Shown here one piece after another: positions 1 through 8,700 of a stretch of DNA of 64,000 nt. The DNA is from Microbacterium aurugineum (GTDB lineage: Bacteria > Actinomycetota > Actinomycetes > Actinomycetales > Microbacteriaceae). The translations under genes were made by a program, and so were the position numbers. Within the stretch, counting starts at the first letter, position 1, and every line of letters begins with the position of its first letter. Location: assembly GCF_023101205.1 (NCBI RefSeq), contig NZ_CP078078.1, forward strand, positions 930,001-994,000, given 5' to 3'. A model generated the notes under the pieces. That model was not told where the DNA came from. It worked only from the letters and a program-made list of their open reading frames with translations, and made no database searches.

Positions 1-1066
1 CGGTCGCGAATGCGTGTGCGACGGACTCCGCAGTGAAACGGTAGGACGAAGCCTGCGCCGCGGACTCCCGGGCGGCGATCGTGCGCAGCCGCACGTCGAG
101 AGCGGGTTCCAGCGGGCCGGGGGCGATGGCCGTGAGGTCGTTCTGCAGGAAGATCCGGTCGACCTCGGCGGGAAGGAGTCTCGCGAGCGCGTCCGTCTCC
201 GCAGCGTCGCCGCTGCGCAGTGCCGCGGCCCACTCGGGTTCGGTGCCGTCTTCGGCGATCAGGCCGAGCAGGCGGGCCGCGTCGTGCAGCGTCTCAGAGC
301 GCTCCGGCCAGCCCTGGTCCCAGGGGTGAGCGTCGAGCCACGACTCCGGCGGGATCCATCCGCCGTCCGCGGACCGGATTCCGCGCGGAAGGGCATCGCG
401 AAAAGAGCGTGCCAGCACGCTCCAGCGGTCGACGGCCGAGGAACGCAGCCATTCCTCTGCGGACCGGCTCGATCGAAGACGACGGTCGGCGGAGACCGCG
501 AGACCTGCCTGGAGGGCGATGGAGGCCAGCGTGTCGACCAGCTCCCCCGGTACACCTGCTTCGGTGAGCTGACGCTTCTCGCCCGCGTTCACACCGCCGC
601 CGGTGAGCAGCGCGAAGGGACGCTCCCGCGCGATGAGGAGGAGGTCTGCGAGCACGGCCACCGTCGTGAAGGCGCGTTCGGCCGCGTGCGCCGAGGCGGC
701 GTCGGAGGAGCGGGGCGGAACCGGTCGATCCGTCACGGGCTCAGGAGTAGGTCGTCCCGCGATCGCGGCGGTCACGGGTGGATACGGTGTGCCGTCGGGG
801 CGCAGCAGAGCGAGCGCTGTCAGTCGTTCCTGCAGGGCACCGGCAGAAGCGCCCGATGTCGTGTCGGTGAGGGCCCTCGCCTCGGCCGCGGTCAGCGCGG
901 GGAGGACTTTCGCCAGCGACGCCGGGTCGAGCAGCGCCTCAGCCGCGTCGAAGAAGTCCTGCCAGGCCGCGTCCGGCCGCACCCGACGCGCGGTGAAGAG
1001 TCGTCGGAGGTCGTCATCGCTCGCCGCTGCCAGCCAGTCCGCCAGCGGTCGTGCGTGAGTGCTCAT
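1..1066 (-). CDS. helicase-associated domain protein (XPB/Ssl2-like C-terminal type), 3' part missing
   Basis: Partial gene entering from the left edge: it starts at the ATG at 1066 and is still open at base 1 (355 residues). The protein is rich in Leu/Ala/Arg. Around residue 305 it has 'FLQNDLTAIAPGPL', followed by 'LRTIAARESAAQASSYRFT'. This is the signature of the Helicase_C_3 family of large actinobacterial proteins (usually 550-800 aa) annotated as helicase-associated or XPB-like; their biochemical role is not established. It lies 10 bp behind the small membrane-protein gene, so the two are probably cotranscribed. The long plus-strand open frame over the same bases is a GC-rich shadow. 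Confidence 0.8.
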   Translation of the reverse strand, partial: MSTHARPLADWLAAASDDDLRRLFTARRVRPDAAWQDFFDAAEALLDPASLAKVLPALTAAEARALTDTTSGASAGALQERLTALALLRPDGTPYPPVTAAIAGRPTPEPVTDRPVPPRSSDAASAHAAERAFTTVAVLADLLLIARERPFALLTGGGVNAGEKRQLTEAGVPGELVDTLASIALQAGLAVSADRRLRSSRSAEEWLRSSAVDRWSVLARSFRDALPRGIRSADGGWIPPESWLDAHPWDQGWPERSETLHDAARLLGLIAEDGTEPEWAAALRSGDAAETDALARLLPAEVDRIFLQNDLTAIAPGPLEPALDVRLRTIAARESAAQASSYRFTAESVAHAFAT

Positions 1067-1076
1067 GGCCGATTCC

Positions 1077-1352
1077 TCACGAACGCGTGGAAGCGCGTCC
1101 CTTTCGGACGAAGCTCATGATGAGGAGCGTGAGGATCATCAGGAAGGCGACGGGGAGGCCCCAGTAGGGGATCGCCGCGATGAACGGCCACGCTCCCTCG
1201 CCGAAGGCGCTCTGGTCCATGCCGACAGCGGTCCCGATGATGATGGCGAAGAAGCACACCACGGAGGCCGCGGCGATACCGAGCGCGGTGAACGCCAGGA
1301 AACGATCCAGCCGGCGGACGGGAACCTCCGGTTCGGAATTCTGCGTGCTCAT
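1077..1352 (-). CDS. small two-span membrane protein
   Basis: 91-aa protein of unknown function. A polar N-terminus (MSTQNSEPEVPVRRLD) is followed by two hydrophobic helices at about residues 20-45 and 60-82, then a basic tail (VRKGRASTRS), giving a likely inner-membrane hairpin. The ATG at 1352 is preferred over the in-frame upstream ATG at 1436 because TAGGCT lies 7 nt before it, the arrangement of a leaderless actinobacterial promoter. The helicase-associated gene follows 10 bp downstream on the same strand. Confidence 0.7.
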   Translation of the reverse strand: MSTQNSEPEVPVRRLDRFLAFTALGIAAASVVCFFAIIIGTAVGMDQSAFGEGAWPFIAAIPYWGLPVAFLMILTLLIMSFVRKGRASTRS

Positions 1353-1405
1353 CCGCCTCAGCCTACTCTCACCGACACCATCGGATCGGCGAAGCCCGCG
1401 ACCGG

Positions 1406-1411
1406 TAGGCT
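1406..1411 (+). promoter_or_regulatory. -10 box of the cold-shock gene
   Basis: TAGGCT fits the actinobacterial TANNNT -10 consensus and would start transcription near 1418. That gives a leader of about 50 nt with a GAGG element about 8 nt before the ATG at 1471. Many cold-shock mRNAs have a sizeable leader. Not experimentally supported. Confidence 0.4.
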
Positions 1412-1470
1412 GGGAGTACGCGCACGAGCGCGTCAATGGTTCTGCATATCGATCTCAGCGAGGTTCTCCC

Positions 1471-1851
1471 ATGCCCACCGGCAAGGTCAGGTTCTACGAC
1501 GAAGACAAGGGTTTCGGCTTCATCGCCAGCGATGACGGCCAGGACGTCTTCCTGCACGCCTCTGCGATGCCTGCGGGTGCCGCGGTGAAGGCGGGTGCGC
1601 GCGTGGAGTTCGGCGTGGCAGACGGCAAGCGCGGCCTCCAGGCGCTCTCGGTGCGGGTGCTCGAGGCGCCGCCCAGCCTGTCGAAGGCCAAGCGCAAGCC
1701 CGCCGACGACATGGCGATCATCGTCGAAGACCTCGTGAAGCTCCTCGACGGCATCGGCGGAGACCTGCGCCGCGGGCGCTACCCCTCATCCGGACACGGC
1801 CGCAAGATCGCGGCCGTCCTGCGCAAGGTCGCCGATGACCTCGAAGCCTGA
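1471..1851 (+). CDS. cold-shock domain protein with C-terminal extension
   Basis: 126-aa nucleic-acid-binding protein. The cold-shock domain fills residues 1-67 with both RNA-binding motifs: RNP1-like KGFGFI (residues 13-18) and RNP2-like DVFLHASAM (25-33). Ordinary CspA proteins end near residue 67. Here a further 60 residues follow, rich in Lys and Arg and with a helical 'MAIIVEDLVKLLDGIG' stretch, as in the longer Csp form of Actinobacteria. The gene overlaps the next one by 17 bp, so the two are likely translated in tandem. The role is inferred as RNA chaperone/transcription antitermination. Confidence 0.9.
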   Translation: MPTGKVRFYDEDKGFGFIASDDGQDVFLHASAMPAGAAVKAGARVEFGVADGKRGLQALSVRVLEAPPSLSKAKRKPADDMAIIVEDLVKLLDGIGGDLRRGRYPSSGHGRKIAAVLRKVADDLEA

Positions 1852-2494
1852 CGCCGACGCCCGTCTCATCGGCGCCCACGATCTCGCGCTGGCGGCTCTG
1901 CGCGAGATCACCCCTGCGTCCTCCATCGGACCGGCTGCCGGCTACCTCCCCGAGGATGACGGCTCGGTCTCGTTGCGATTCGAGAACCGTCTCGCCGGCT
2001 ACCCCGGGTGGTACTGGACGGTGACGATCGCCCGAGTGGACGACGAGGACCCGACGGTCCTCGAGGTCGAACTGCTCCCCGGTGAAGGTGCTCTCCTCGC
2101 GCCGGAGTGGGTGCCCTGGGCCGAGCGGCTGGCGGAGTATCGCGCACACCAGGCCGAGCTCGCCGAAGCGGCCGCGGCGGACGGCGACGGAGAATCGTCC
2201 GACGACGAGCTGGACGACGACGCGGACGACGATCTCGACGAAGACCTCGACGAAGACGAGGATGACCTCGATGAGGGCGACCACGTCTCGGACATCCTGC
2301 ATGCGGGTGACGTCGACGGCGTCGACATCGATGAGCTCGACGATTCCGCCGCCGAAGCCGACGCAGACGCGACCGAGGACGACGAAACCGAGGATGACGA
2401 AGCCGAGGATGACGAAGCCGAGGACGACGAAGCCGAGGACGACGAAGCCGGCGCCCTCGATGAGGACGCCGGCGAGGTCGACGAAGAGGAGTGA
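1835..2494 (+). CDS. DUF3027 family protein with long acidic repeat tail
   Basis: 219-aa protein of the actinobacterial DUF3027 family, function unknown. The conserved part is residues 1-110, with 'ENRLAGYPGWYWTVTIARVD' and 'LLPGEGALLAPEWVPWAERL'. The rest is almost entirely Asp/Glu/Ala and should be disordered. It contains five in-register copies of a 15-bp unit encoding (T/A)EDDE (2372-2446). The family commonly sits next to a cold-shock gene, as here. Convergent with serC, with only 10 bp between stop codons. Confidence 0.8.
   Translation: MTSKPDADARLIGAHDLALAALREITPASSIGPAAGYLPEDDGSVSLRFENRLAGYPGWYWTVTIARVDDEDPTVLEVELLPGEGALLAPEWVPWAERLAEYRAHQAELAEAAAADGDGESSDDELDDDADDDLDEDLDEDEDDLDEGDHVSDILHAGDVDGVDIDELDDSAAEADADATEDDETEDDEAEDDEAEDDEAEDDEAGALDEDAGEVDEEE
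2372..2446 (+). repeat. 5 x 15-bp tandem repeat inside the DUF3027 gene
   Basis: Five consecutive 15-bp units of the form (A/G)CCGAGGA(C/T)GACGAA, encoding (T/A)EDDE. The units differ at only a few positions. In-frame gain or loss of units would change only the length of the acidic tail. Confidence 0.85.
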
Positions 2495-2496
2495 GC

Positions 2497-3626
<1,130 letters not shown>

Positions 3627-3685
3627 CTAGGGGGCGAGCGGTGGGCTCCCGCACCGTGCACGGGTCTGATGTCCGTCCGGGAATG

Positions 3686-3698
3686 TAGGCTTGCCTAA
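3686..3698 (+). promoter_or_regulatory. iron-box-like palindrome / -10 element before the DtxR-family gene
   Basis: TAGGC-TT-GCCTA is a perfect palindrome resembling the core of the IdeR/DtxR operator (TTAGGTTAGGCTAACCTAA). Its first half, TAGGCT, also fits a -10 box. It lies 21 bp before the ATG of an IdeR-like gene, so autoregulation is plausible. Only part of the 19-bp consensus is present. Confidence 0.4.
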
Positions 3699-3718
3699 GA
3701 ACCCCGGAGGGCCTGCAC

Positions 3719-4420
3719 ATGACCGATCTGATCGACACCACGGAGATGTATCTCCGCACCATCCTCGAACTCGAGGAGGAGAACATCGTGCCGCTGCGCG
3801 CGCGTATCTCCGAGCGCCTGGGCCACTCGGGTCCCACGGTTTCGCAGACGGTGGGGCGCATGGAGCGCGACGGTCTCGTCATCGTCTCCGAAGATCGCAC
3901 GCTCGAGCTCACCGACGCGGGGCGTCGCAAGGCCGTCGACGTGATGCGCAAGCACCGTCTCGCCGAGCGCCTGCTCTCGGATGTCATCGGGCTCGACTGG
4001 GCGTTCGTCCACGAAGAGGCCTGCCGGTGGGAGCACGTCATGAGCGAGCAGGTGGAGCGCCGCTTGGTCGAGCTCCTCGGCCACCCGACCGAGTCGCCCT
4101 ACGGCAACCCGATCCCGGGCCTCGACCAGCTCGGCGACATCCCCGCTCGTACCTTCGACGAAGGCGTCATCGGTCTCGTGCAGCGTCTGAACACGGCGGG
4201 GGAGCCCGTCGAAGGCACGGTCCGCCGTCTCGCCGAACCCGCGCAGGTCGACCCCGAACTGCTGGAGCAGCTCCGCGACGCCGGCGTGGTGCCCGGCGCG
4301 CACGGTGACTTCCGTTTCAGCGAGGGATACGTCCTCATCCAGATGGACGGCCAGACCGACGGACTCGAGCTTCCCGTCGAGCTGGCTTCGCACATCTTCC
4401 TGGTGGGCGAACCGGCCTGA
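3719..4420 (+). CDS. DtxR/IdeR-family metal-dependent repressor
   Basis: 233-aa cytosolic iron (or manganese)-responsive repressor. Residues 1-70 form the winged helix ('DTTEMYLRTILELEEE', 'SGPTVSQTVGRMERDG'). Residues 71-140 are the dimer/metal domain, with the ligand cluster HEEACRWEHV matching IdeR Cys102, Glu105 and His106. A C-terminal SH3-like domain (150-230) completes the IdeR layout. CGGAGG lies 9 nt before the ATG. The close match to IdeR favours iron as co-repressor, but a Mn-responsive MntR/SirR-type role cannot be excluded. Confidence 0.9.
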   Translation: MTDLIDTTEMYLRTILELEEENIVPLRARISERLGHSGPTVSQTVGRMERDGLVIVSEDRTLELTDAGRRKAVDVMRKHRLAERLLSDVIGLDWAFVHEEACRWEHVMSEQVERRLVELLGHPTESPYGNPIPGLDQLGDIPARTFDEGVIGLVQRLNTAGEPVEGTVRRLAEPAQVDPELLEQLRDAGVVPGAHGDFRFSEGYVLIQMDGQTDGLELPVELASHIFLVGEPA

Positions 4421-4695
4421 TCCTCCGCGGGATCCCGGCGTGGAGACGGCCACCGACCGGGCCTCTGCGATGATTGTCAGGTTCCTGGGGTGACACGATC
4501 GTTATCTTCCGGTAACCTCGGTCGAGTCGCCAGCGAAGAAGCCCGCTGGAGACGCACCGCGAAGATTCGCCTTCCAGGCTCGTCGTCTTCACGGCAGGAA
4601 CGCACGAAGTACCCCGAGCTACATTCATGCCACGAGAGCAGAGTGCCGACGAGCCAGCGCTACCCGAAAGCGCGAGGGCCCAGGAGGACCACGTT
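4421..4695 (+). promoter_or_regulatory. long leader of the M23 peptidase gene
   Basis: TAACCT at 4513-4518 is the best -10 candidate. If translation starts at the TTG at 4696, the leader is about 170 nt. It holds a CCAGCG/CGCTGG hairpin (about 4532-4553). I looked for the c-di-AMP (ydaO-type) riboswitch elements often found before actinobacterial wall hydrolases and did not find them. Any control role is open. Confidence 0.3.
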
Positions 4696-5508
4696 TTGGC
4701 CGCAGACATCGAACCGACCGCGAAGAAGACATCTGAAGACCGAGTACCAGCCCGCCGGACCGGCGCGCGTGTGGGTGCTCGCAAGGCTCTGAAGCCACTT
4801 CGTTCCATCGCCATCTTCGGGGCCGTCGGTGCACTGGTCGCCGGCATCGCGCTTCCGGCCTTCGCCTCGCCGAAGCCGACCGAAGCCGCCGCGACCACGA
4901 CCCTGCAGCAGCTCGCCGCGGTCGACGCGCAGTCCCTCGTCGTCGCCTCGCAGGCCACCGCCGCGCCGCTGAGCCGCGGAACCTTCAGCGCCACGACTCC
5001 GGAGGAGATCGCGAAGAAGAAGGCGGAGGAGGCCGCAGCCGCTCGTGCCGCCGCCGCGACCACTGCGTCCGCTCAGTTCAACTCCGCGGGTTACGCCCTC
5101 ACTTCGCCCGGGTCCGGCGAGGTCCGGTACCCGCTCCCGATGGGCTCCTGGAACGTCAGTCGCACGATCGGCGGCGGCCACAACGGTGCCGACATGCTCG
5201 CTCCCGCTGGAACACCGATCTATGCGGCCGCGGCGGGTGTGGTCCGCGCCTCGGCGGAGAGCATCGGCGGCTACGGCGTGTGCATCATGCTCGACAGTGT
5301 CGTCGGTGGTCAGCGCGTGCAGACCACCTACGGGCACATGATCTACGGCTCGCGTCAGGTGCAGGTCGGCCAGACGGTCGCCGCGGGCCAGCTGATCGGC
5401 TACGTCGGCAGCACCGGACGATCGACCGCGAACCACCTCCACTTCGAGGTCTGGATCAACGGCGGACTCGTCGAGCCCATGTCGTGGCTGTCGGTCAACG
5501 CCGGCTGA
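4696..5508 (+). CDS. secreted M23-family metallopeptidase
   Basis: LytM/M23 peptidase predicted to cleave peptidoglycan cross-bridges outside the cell. A basic N-region is followed by a hydrophobic segment ending 'ALPAFAS' (signal peptide or anchor), an Ala-rich linker, then the M23 domain. The domain has Zn/catalytic motifs GGGHNGADM, TTYGHM and NHLHFEVW. The start chosen is TTG at 4696, because a perfect AGGAGG (4682-4687) sits 8 nt before it. The longest frame begins at ATG 4627, which would give 293 aa instead of 270 and has no evident ribosome site. Lone gene, no LysM or SH3 domain seen. Confidence 0.85.
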   Translation: MAADIEPTAKKTSEDRVPARRTGARVGARKALKPLRSIAIFGAVGALVAGIALPAFASPKPTEAAATTTLQQLAAVDAQSLVVASQATAAPLSRGTFSATTPEEIAKKKAEEAAAARAAAATTASAQFNSAGYALTSPGSGEVRYPLPMGSWNVSRTIGGGHNGADMLAPAGTPIYAAAAGVVRASAESIGGYGVCIMLDSVVGGQRVQTTYGHMIYGSRQVQVGQTVAAGQLIGYVGSTGRSTANHLHFEVWINGGLVEPMSWLSVNAG

Positions 5509-5568
5509 TTCTCCGACACGTTCTCCCTCATTCACCCGCTGTTTCGCCCTGCACCCAGGGAGATGGGT

Positions 5569-5574
5569 TAGCCT
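5569..5574 (+). promoter_or_regulatory. putative -10 box of a short transcript
   Basis: TAGCCT (TANNNT) in the 309-bp gap between the M23 and HNH genes. Transcription from about 5581 to the terminator at 5730 would give an RNA of about 150 nt. The -35 is not clear. Confidence 0.35.
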
Positions 5575-5605
5575 GATCCCGTTGTCGAACAGCGGGGAGA
5601 GGCAG

Positions 5606-5716
5606 ATGGAGCGAATACCGACCATCCGAACCATGGATGCCCTCGGTCGTCACGTCCTTCTGCATAGCCCGCAGGGATGCCACGGCGTTGCCGTGCGCGA
5701 AAGGCGCTGTCTTTAG
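5606..5716 (+). CDS. possible 36-aa ORF or non-coding leader RNA
   Basis: ATG ... TAG frame of 36 residues (begins MERIPTIRTMDALGR, ends VAVRERRCL) with GGGGAGAG a few bases upstream. Its stop codon falls in the loop of the strong terminator at 5703-5730. Third-codon positions are mixed and an ATA codon is used, unlike neighbouring GC-rich genes, so a small RNA or attenuator is as likely as a peptide gene. No homologue recognised. Confidence 0.3.
   Translation: MERIPTIRTMDALGRHVLLHSPQGCHGVAVRERRCL
5681..5695 (+). other. hairpin before the terminator
   Basis: CACGGC-GTT-GCCGTG is a perfect 6-bp stem with a 3-nt loop, 7 nt before the terminator stem, so the short transcript would end in two tandem hairpins. 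Confidence 0.5.
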
Positions 5717-5730
5717 ACGGCGCCTTTTTT
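5703..5730 (+). terminator. strong rho-independent terminator
   Basis: GGCGCTGTC-TTTA-GACGGCGCC (9-bp stem with one G-U pair, 4-nt loop) followed directly by six T. This is the clearest intrinsic terminator in the window. It separates the short upstream transcript from the HNH gene. Confidence 0.9.
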
Positions 5731-5817
5731 CGTCCCTGCGATCGCTCTGCCACCTGCGCGACCTCGTGTGAGTCGAGAGTGCCGGGAAGCCGTCCCGGCG
5801 GATCGAGAGGATGACGA

Positions 5818-6315
5818 ATGCGCACACTGGTCCTGAATGCCGGATACGAGCCGCTCGCGATCGTGTCGTTCAAACGAGCCCTCGTGCTCGTCATGAACGA
5901 CAAGGCGACCGTTGTCGAACGCGTGGAAGACGACCCCGTCTGGGGCACCCACGGTGTCTACGATCGTCCCGCGGTCATCATCCTCGCCCGGTACGTCCGG
6001 GTGCCGACGAGCAGACGAGTGCCGGTCACGCGGCGTGGCGTGCTCCGTCGCGACAATCACCGGTGCGGCTACTGCGGGAAAGCCGCATCCACGATCGACC
6101 ACGTGCTGCCGCGTTCGCGTGGAGGCGCGGACTCCTGGGAGAACCTCGTCGCCTGCTGCCTGCGCTGCAACAACGTCAAGAGCGACCGCACCCCGCAGGA
6201 GATGCGCTGGCAGCTGCGATTCACGCCGCGGCCCCCGCACGGCACGGCCTGGACGGTGCGGGGAACCGAACGCAGCGACCCGCGATGGGAGCCGTACCTG
6301 GCTCTCGCCGCCTAG
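5818..6315 (+). CDS. HNH endonuclease family protein
   Basis: 165-aa protein of a widespread actinobacterial HNH family, chromosomal and usually single-copy; its DNA target is unknown. The N-terminal half ('RTLVLNAGYEPLAIVSFKRA') is the conserved non-catalytic part. Residues 80-125 hold the HNH fold: CGYCGK, the DH of 'TIDHVLPRSRGG', then ENLVACCLRCNNVKSDRTP, so the two CxxC pairs and the catalytic His are intact. GAGAGG lies 7 nt before the ATG. There is no methylase or phage gene nearby, so a housekeeping role is more likely than restriction. Confidence 0.88.
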   Translation: MRTLVLNAGYEPLAIVSFKRALVLVMNDKATVVERVEDDPVWGTHGVYDRPAVIILARYVRVPTSRRVPVTRRGVLRRDNHRCGYCGKAASTIDHVLPRSRGGADSWENLVACCLRCNNVKSDRTPQEMRWQLRFTPRPPHGTAWTVRGTERSDPRWEPYLALAA

Positions 6316-6362
6316 CCAGGGGCGCCGAGGGCGCGCTCTCGAGTCACGTAGACTTGACGCGC

Positions 6363-6435
6363 GCCCTCGTAGCTCAGGGGATAGAGCAGCCCTCTCCTAA
6401 AGGGCAGGTCGCAGGTTCGAATCCTGTCGAGGGCA
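6363..6435 (+). tRNA. tRNA-Arg (CCU anticodon)
   Basis: 73-nt cloverleaf. Acceptor GCCCTCG (6363-6369) pairs with CGAGGGC (6428-6434), discriminator A6435. Anticodon stem GCCCT/AGGGC encloses loop CTCCTAA with anticodon CCT at 6396-6398 (reads AGG). T-arm GCAGG-TTCGAAT-CCTGT. CCA is not encoded. TAGACT at 6349-6354 is a suitable -10 box. Confidence 0.95.
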
Positions 6436-6475
6436 CCCAACGAGGTCGTCGCTTCCCGCTGTGGGACGGGGCGTC

Positions 6476-8662
6476 TCAGTCCTCTCCGCGCTGCCAGAGC
6501 TTCGAAGGCCACCAGATCGCTTTGCCGATGTCGTAGGTCAGGGCCGGCACGAGCAGAGAGCGGACGACGAACGTGTCGAGCAGCACTCCGAAGGCGACGA
6601 TGAACGACAGCTGGACGAGGAACAGGATCGGGATCACGGAGAGCGCGGCGAACGTCGCGGCCAGGACCAGACCGGCCGACGTGATCACGCCCCCCGTGAT
6701 CGAGAGCCCGCGCAGGATCCCTTCGCGCGTGCCGTGCGCCTTCGACTCCTCGCGCACACGGGTCATCAGGAAGATGTTGTAGTCGATCCCCAGCGCGACC
6801 AGGAACACGAAGCCGAAGAGCGGGACGGCGGGGTCCGCACCGGAGAAGTCGAAGACCCCGTTGAACACGAGCGCCGAGACTCCCATCGCCGTGCCGAACG
6901 ACAGCACCGTGGTGAGGATCAGCAGGACAGGGGCGAGGATCGAGCGCAGCAACAGCATCAGGATCACCATGATCACGACGAGGATCACCGGGATGATCAG
7001 GTTGCGGTCGTGGATCGACGCGTCGTTCGTGTCGATGGACGTGGCGGTGACTCCGCCGACGAGGGCGTTCGTGCCGTCGAGCTCGGTCCGCAGCTGACGC
7101 ACCGTGGCCGCGGCGGCTTCGGAGTCCGCCGCGTCCGTGAGCGTTCCCTGGAGGAGCACCTCGCCGTCGACGGTCGTCGGCTCGGGGACCGGCGTCCCGG
7201 GAGGACCGACGGCCGTGATGCCGTCGGCCGTCACGGGTGCGCTGCCGCTGGGGGAATCCGCGGCGGTGACCGAGACCGCATCGACGCCGTCGTTGGCGAG
7301 GAGCACGTCGGCGACGTCCTGCAGGCGGTCCTCGTCGACGACCACGTACACGGGGCTGCCGGATCCGCCGGGGAAGTGTTCACCGAGCGCGACCTGCCCG
7401 TCTCGGGCCTCCGAGGCGCCGAGTACCAGCTCGGACTGCGGAACACCGTTGGCATCGAGCTGGGTCACCCCGGCGGCTCCTGCCAGGAGGACGAGTGTGG
7501 TCACGATCCAGATCACCCGCGGGCGGCGCTTGATCACGCCGGCCAACCGAGCCCACAGGCCCGTCGTCCGCATGCCGTGCTCGGCGGCGACGACCTCGGG
7601 CTCGAAGTGCGGACGTCGCGGCCAGAACACCGCACGGCCGAAGAGCAGCAGGAGCGAGGGCAGCAGCGTCAGCGCGGAGAGCATCGCGAACACGATGCCG
7701 ATCGCGGCCACGGGGCCGAGGGTGCTGTTCGATTTCAGGTCGCTGAGCAGCAGGCAGAGGAGCCCGGCGATCACGGTCCCGCCCGAGGCGGCGATCGGCT
7801 CGACCGACCCCTTCCAGGCGGCGAGCAGCGCCACGCCCTTGTCCTGGGAGACCCGCAGCTCCTCCCGGAAGCGTGCCACGAGGAGCAGGGCGTAGTCGGT
7901 GGCGGCGCCGATCACGAGGATGAAGAGGATGCCCTGGGTCTGGCCACTGAGCAGCAGCACCTCGAACTTCGCGAGCCACCACACGACAAGGAGTGCCACG
8001 CAGAGCGCGAACAGGCTCGTGGACAGCACGACGAGGGGCAACAGGAACGATCGGTAGACGAGCACCAGGATGATCAGGACGGCCAGGAGCGCGACACCGA
8101 GCAGCAGGCCGTCGATGCCGGCGAAGCCCGCGACCAGATCGGCGCTGAAGCCGGCCGGACCGGTGATGTACACCGTGATGCCGTCGGGGACGGCGCCGCG
8201 CAGCTCGTCGCCGAGAGCCGCCGTCGCGTCGGCGAGTTCCGCGTCGCTCTCGATCGGGATGAAGGCCTGGACGGCTTTCCCGTCCTCGGAGGGGAGCGCC
8301 GGAGAGACGTCGTCGCCGACGCCCTCCACGTTCGGTGCGTCCGCGACGGCGTCGGAGATGGCGTCCAGCTCGGAAGAGGTGAGCGCGTCTTCCGAGGTGA
8401 ACACTGCGATGGCCGGGATCGAATCGCTGTCGTTGAACTCGCCGAGCAGTTGCTGGACCTCGGTGGCCTGCGCCGACTCCGGCAGGTAGGTCGTCTGGTC
8501 GTTGGACGACACCTCGTCGACCTTGCCGAACAGGGGACCGCCGAGCGAGGCACCCACCAGCCAGACGAGGATCAGTGCCACCGGAAGGAACACGCGTACC
8601 CAGGAGTGGCGTCGTGAGCGCTCCCTGATCGGTGGAGTCGGCGCGGAGTCGGGGCGGGACAT
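6476..8662 (-). CDS. MMPL/RND-family membrane transporter
   Basis: 728-aa transporter with the MMPL plan: N-terminal helix (VFLPVALILVWLVGASLGG), a periplasmic loop of about 150 residues, five to six helices, a second large loop after 'LLAGAAGVTQLDANG', then a final helix bundle ('ALGIDYNIFLMTRVREESK' is the typical second repeat). It probably exports a lipid-like molecule by proton-motive force. It is the last gene of the carotenoid operon, 38 bp after crtEb. C. glutamicum also carries an MMPL gene inside its crt operon, hinting at carotenoid placement in the envelope. The ATG at 8662 is chosen; the open frame continues upstream only into crtEb antisense. Confidence 0.9.
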   Translation of the reverse strand: MSRPDSAPTPPIRERSRRHSWVRVFLPVALILVWLVGASLGGPLFGKVDEVSSNDQTTYLPESAQATEVQQLLGEFNDSDSIPAIAVFTSEDALTSSELDAISDAVADAPNVEGVGDDVSPALPSEDGKAVQAFIPIESDAELADATAALGDELRGAVPDGITVYITGPAGFSADLVAGFAGIDGLLLGVALLAVLIILVLVYRSFLLPLVVLSTSLFALCVALLVVWWLAKFEVLLLSGQTQGILFILVIGAATDYALLLVARFREELRVSQDKGVALLAAWKGSVEPIAASGGTVIAGLLCLLLSDLKSNSTLGPVAAIGIVFAMLSALTLLPSLLLLFGRAVFWPRRPHFEPEVVAAEHGMRTTGLWARLAGVIKRRPRVIWIVTTLVLLAGAAGVTQLDANGVPQSELVLGASEARDGQVALGEHFPGGSGSPVYVVVDEDRLQDVADVLLANDGVDAVSVTAADSPSGSAPVTADGITAVGPPGTPVPEPTTVDGEVLLQGTLTDAADSEAAAATVRQLRTELDGTNALVGGVTATSIDTNDASIHDRNLIIPVILVVIMVILMLLLRSILAPVLLILTTVLSFGTAMGVSALVFNGVFDFSGADPAVPLFGFVFLVALGIDYNIFLMTRVREESKAHGTREGILRGLSITGGVITSAGLVLAATFAALSVIPILFLVQLSFIVAFGVLLDTFVVRSLLVPALTYDIGKAIWWPSKLWQRGED

Positions 8663-8700
8663 CGTGTTCCTCTCGGAAGGGTTTCTGTTGTCGGGGAGGG

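Noticed and set aside
14..1120. Long plus-strand open frame (368 codons) at the left edge
   Set aside because: It is antisense to the helicase-associated gene, which has a recognisable family motif; the plus-strand translation is Arg/Gly-rich without any domain.
4510..4695. c-di-AMP (ydaO-type) riboswitch before the M23 gene
   Set aside because: The conserved GGGGGA and GGGTGAA-type elements are not found.
6461..8617. 718-codon plus-strand open frame
   Set aside because: Antisense to the MMPL transporter; extremely Arg/Asp/Gly-rich.
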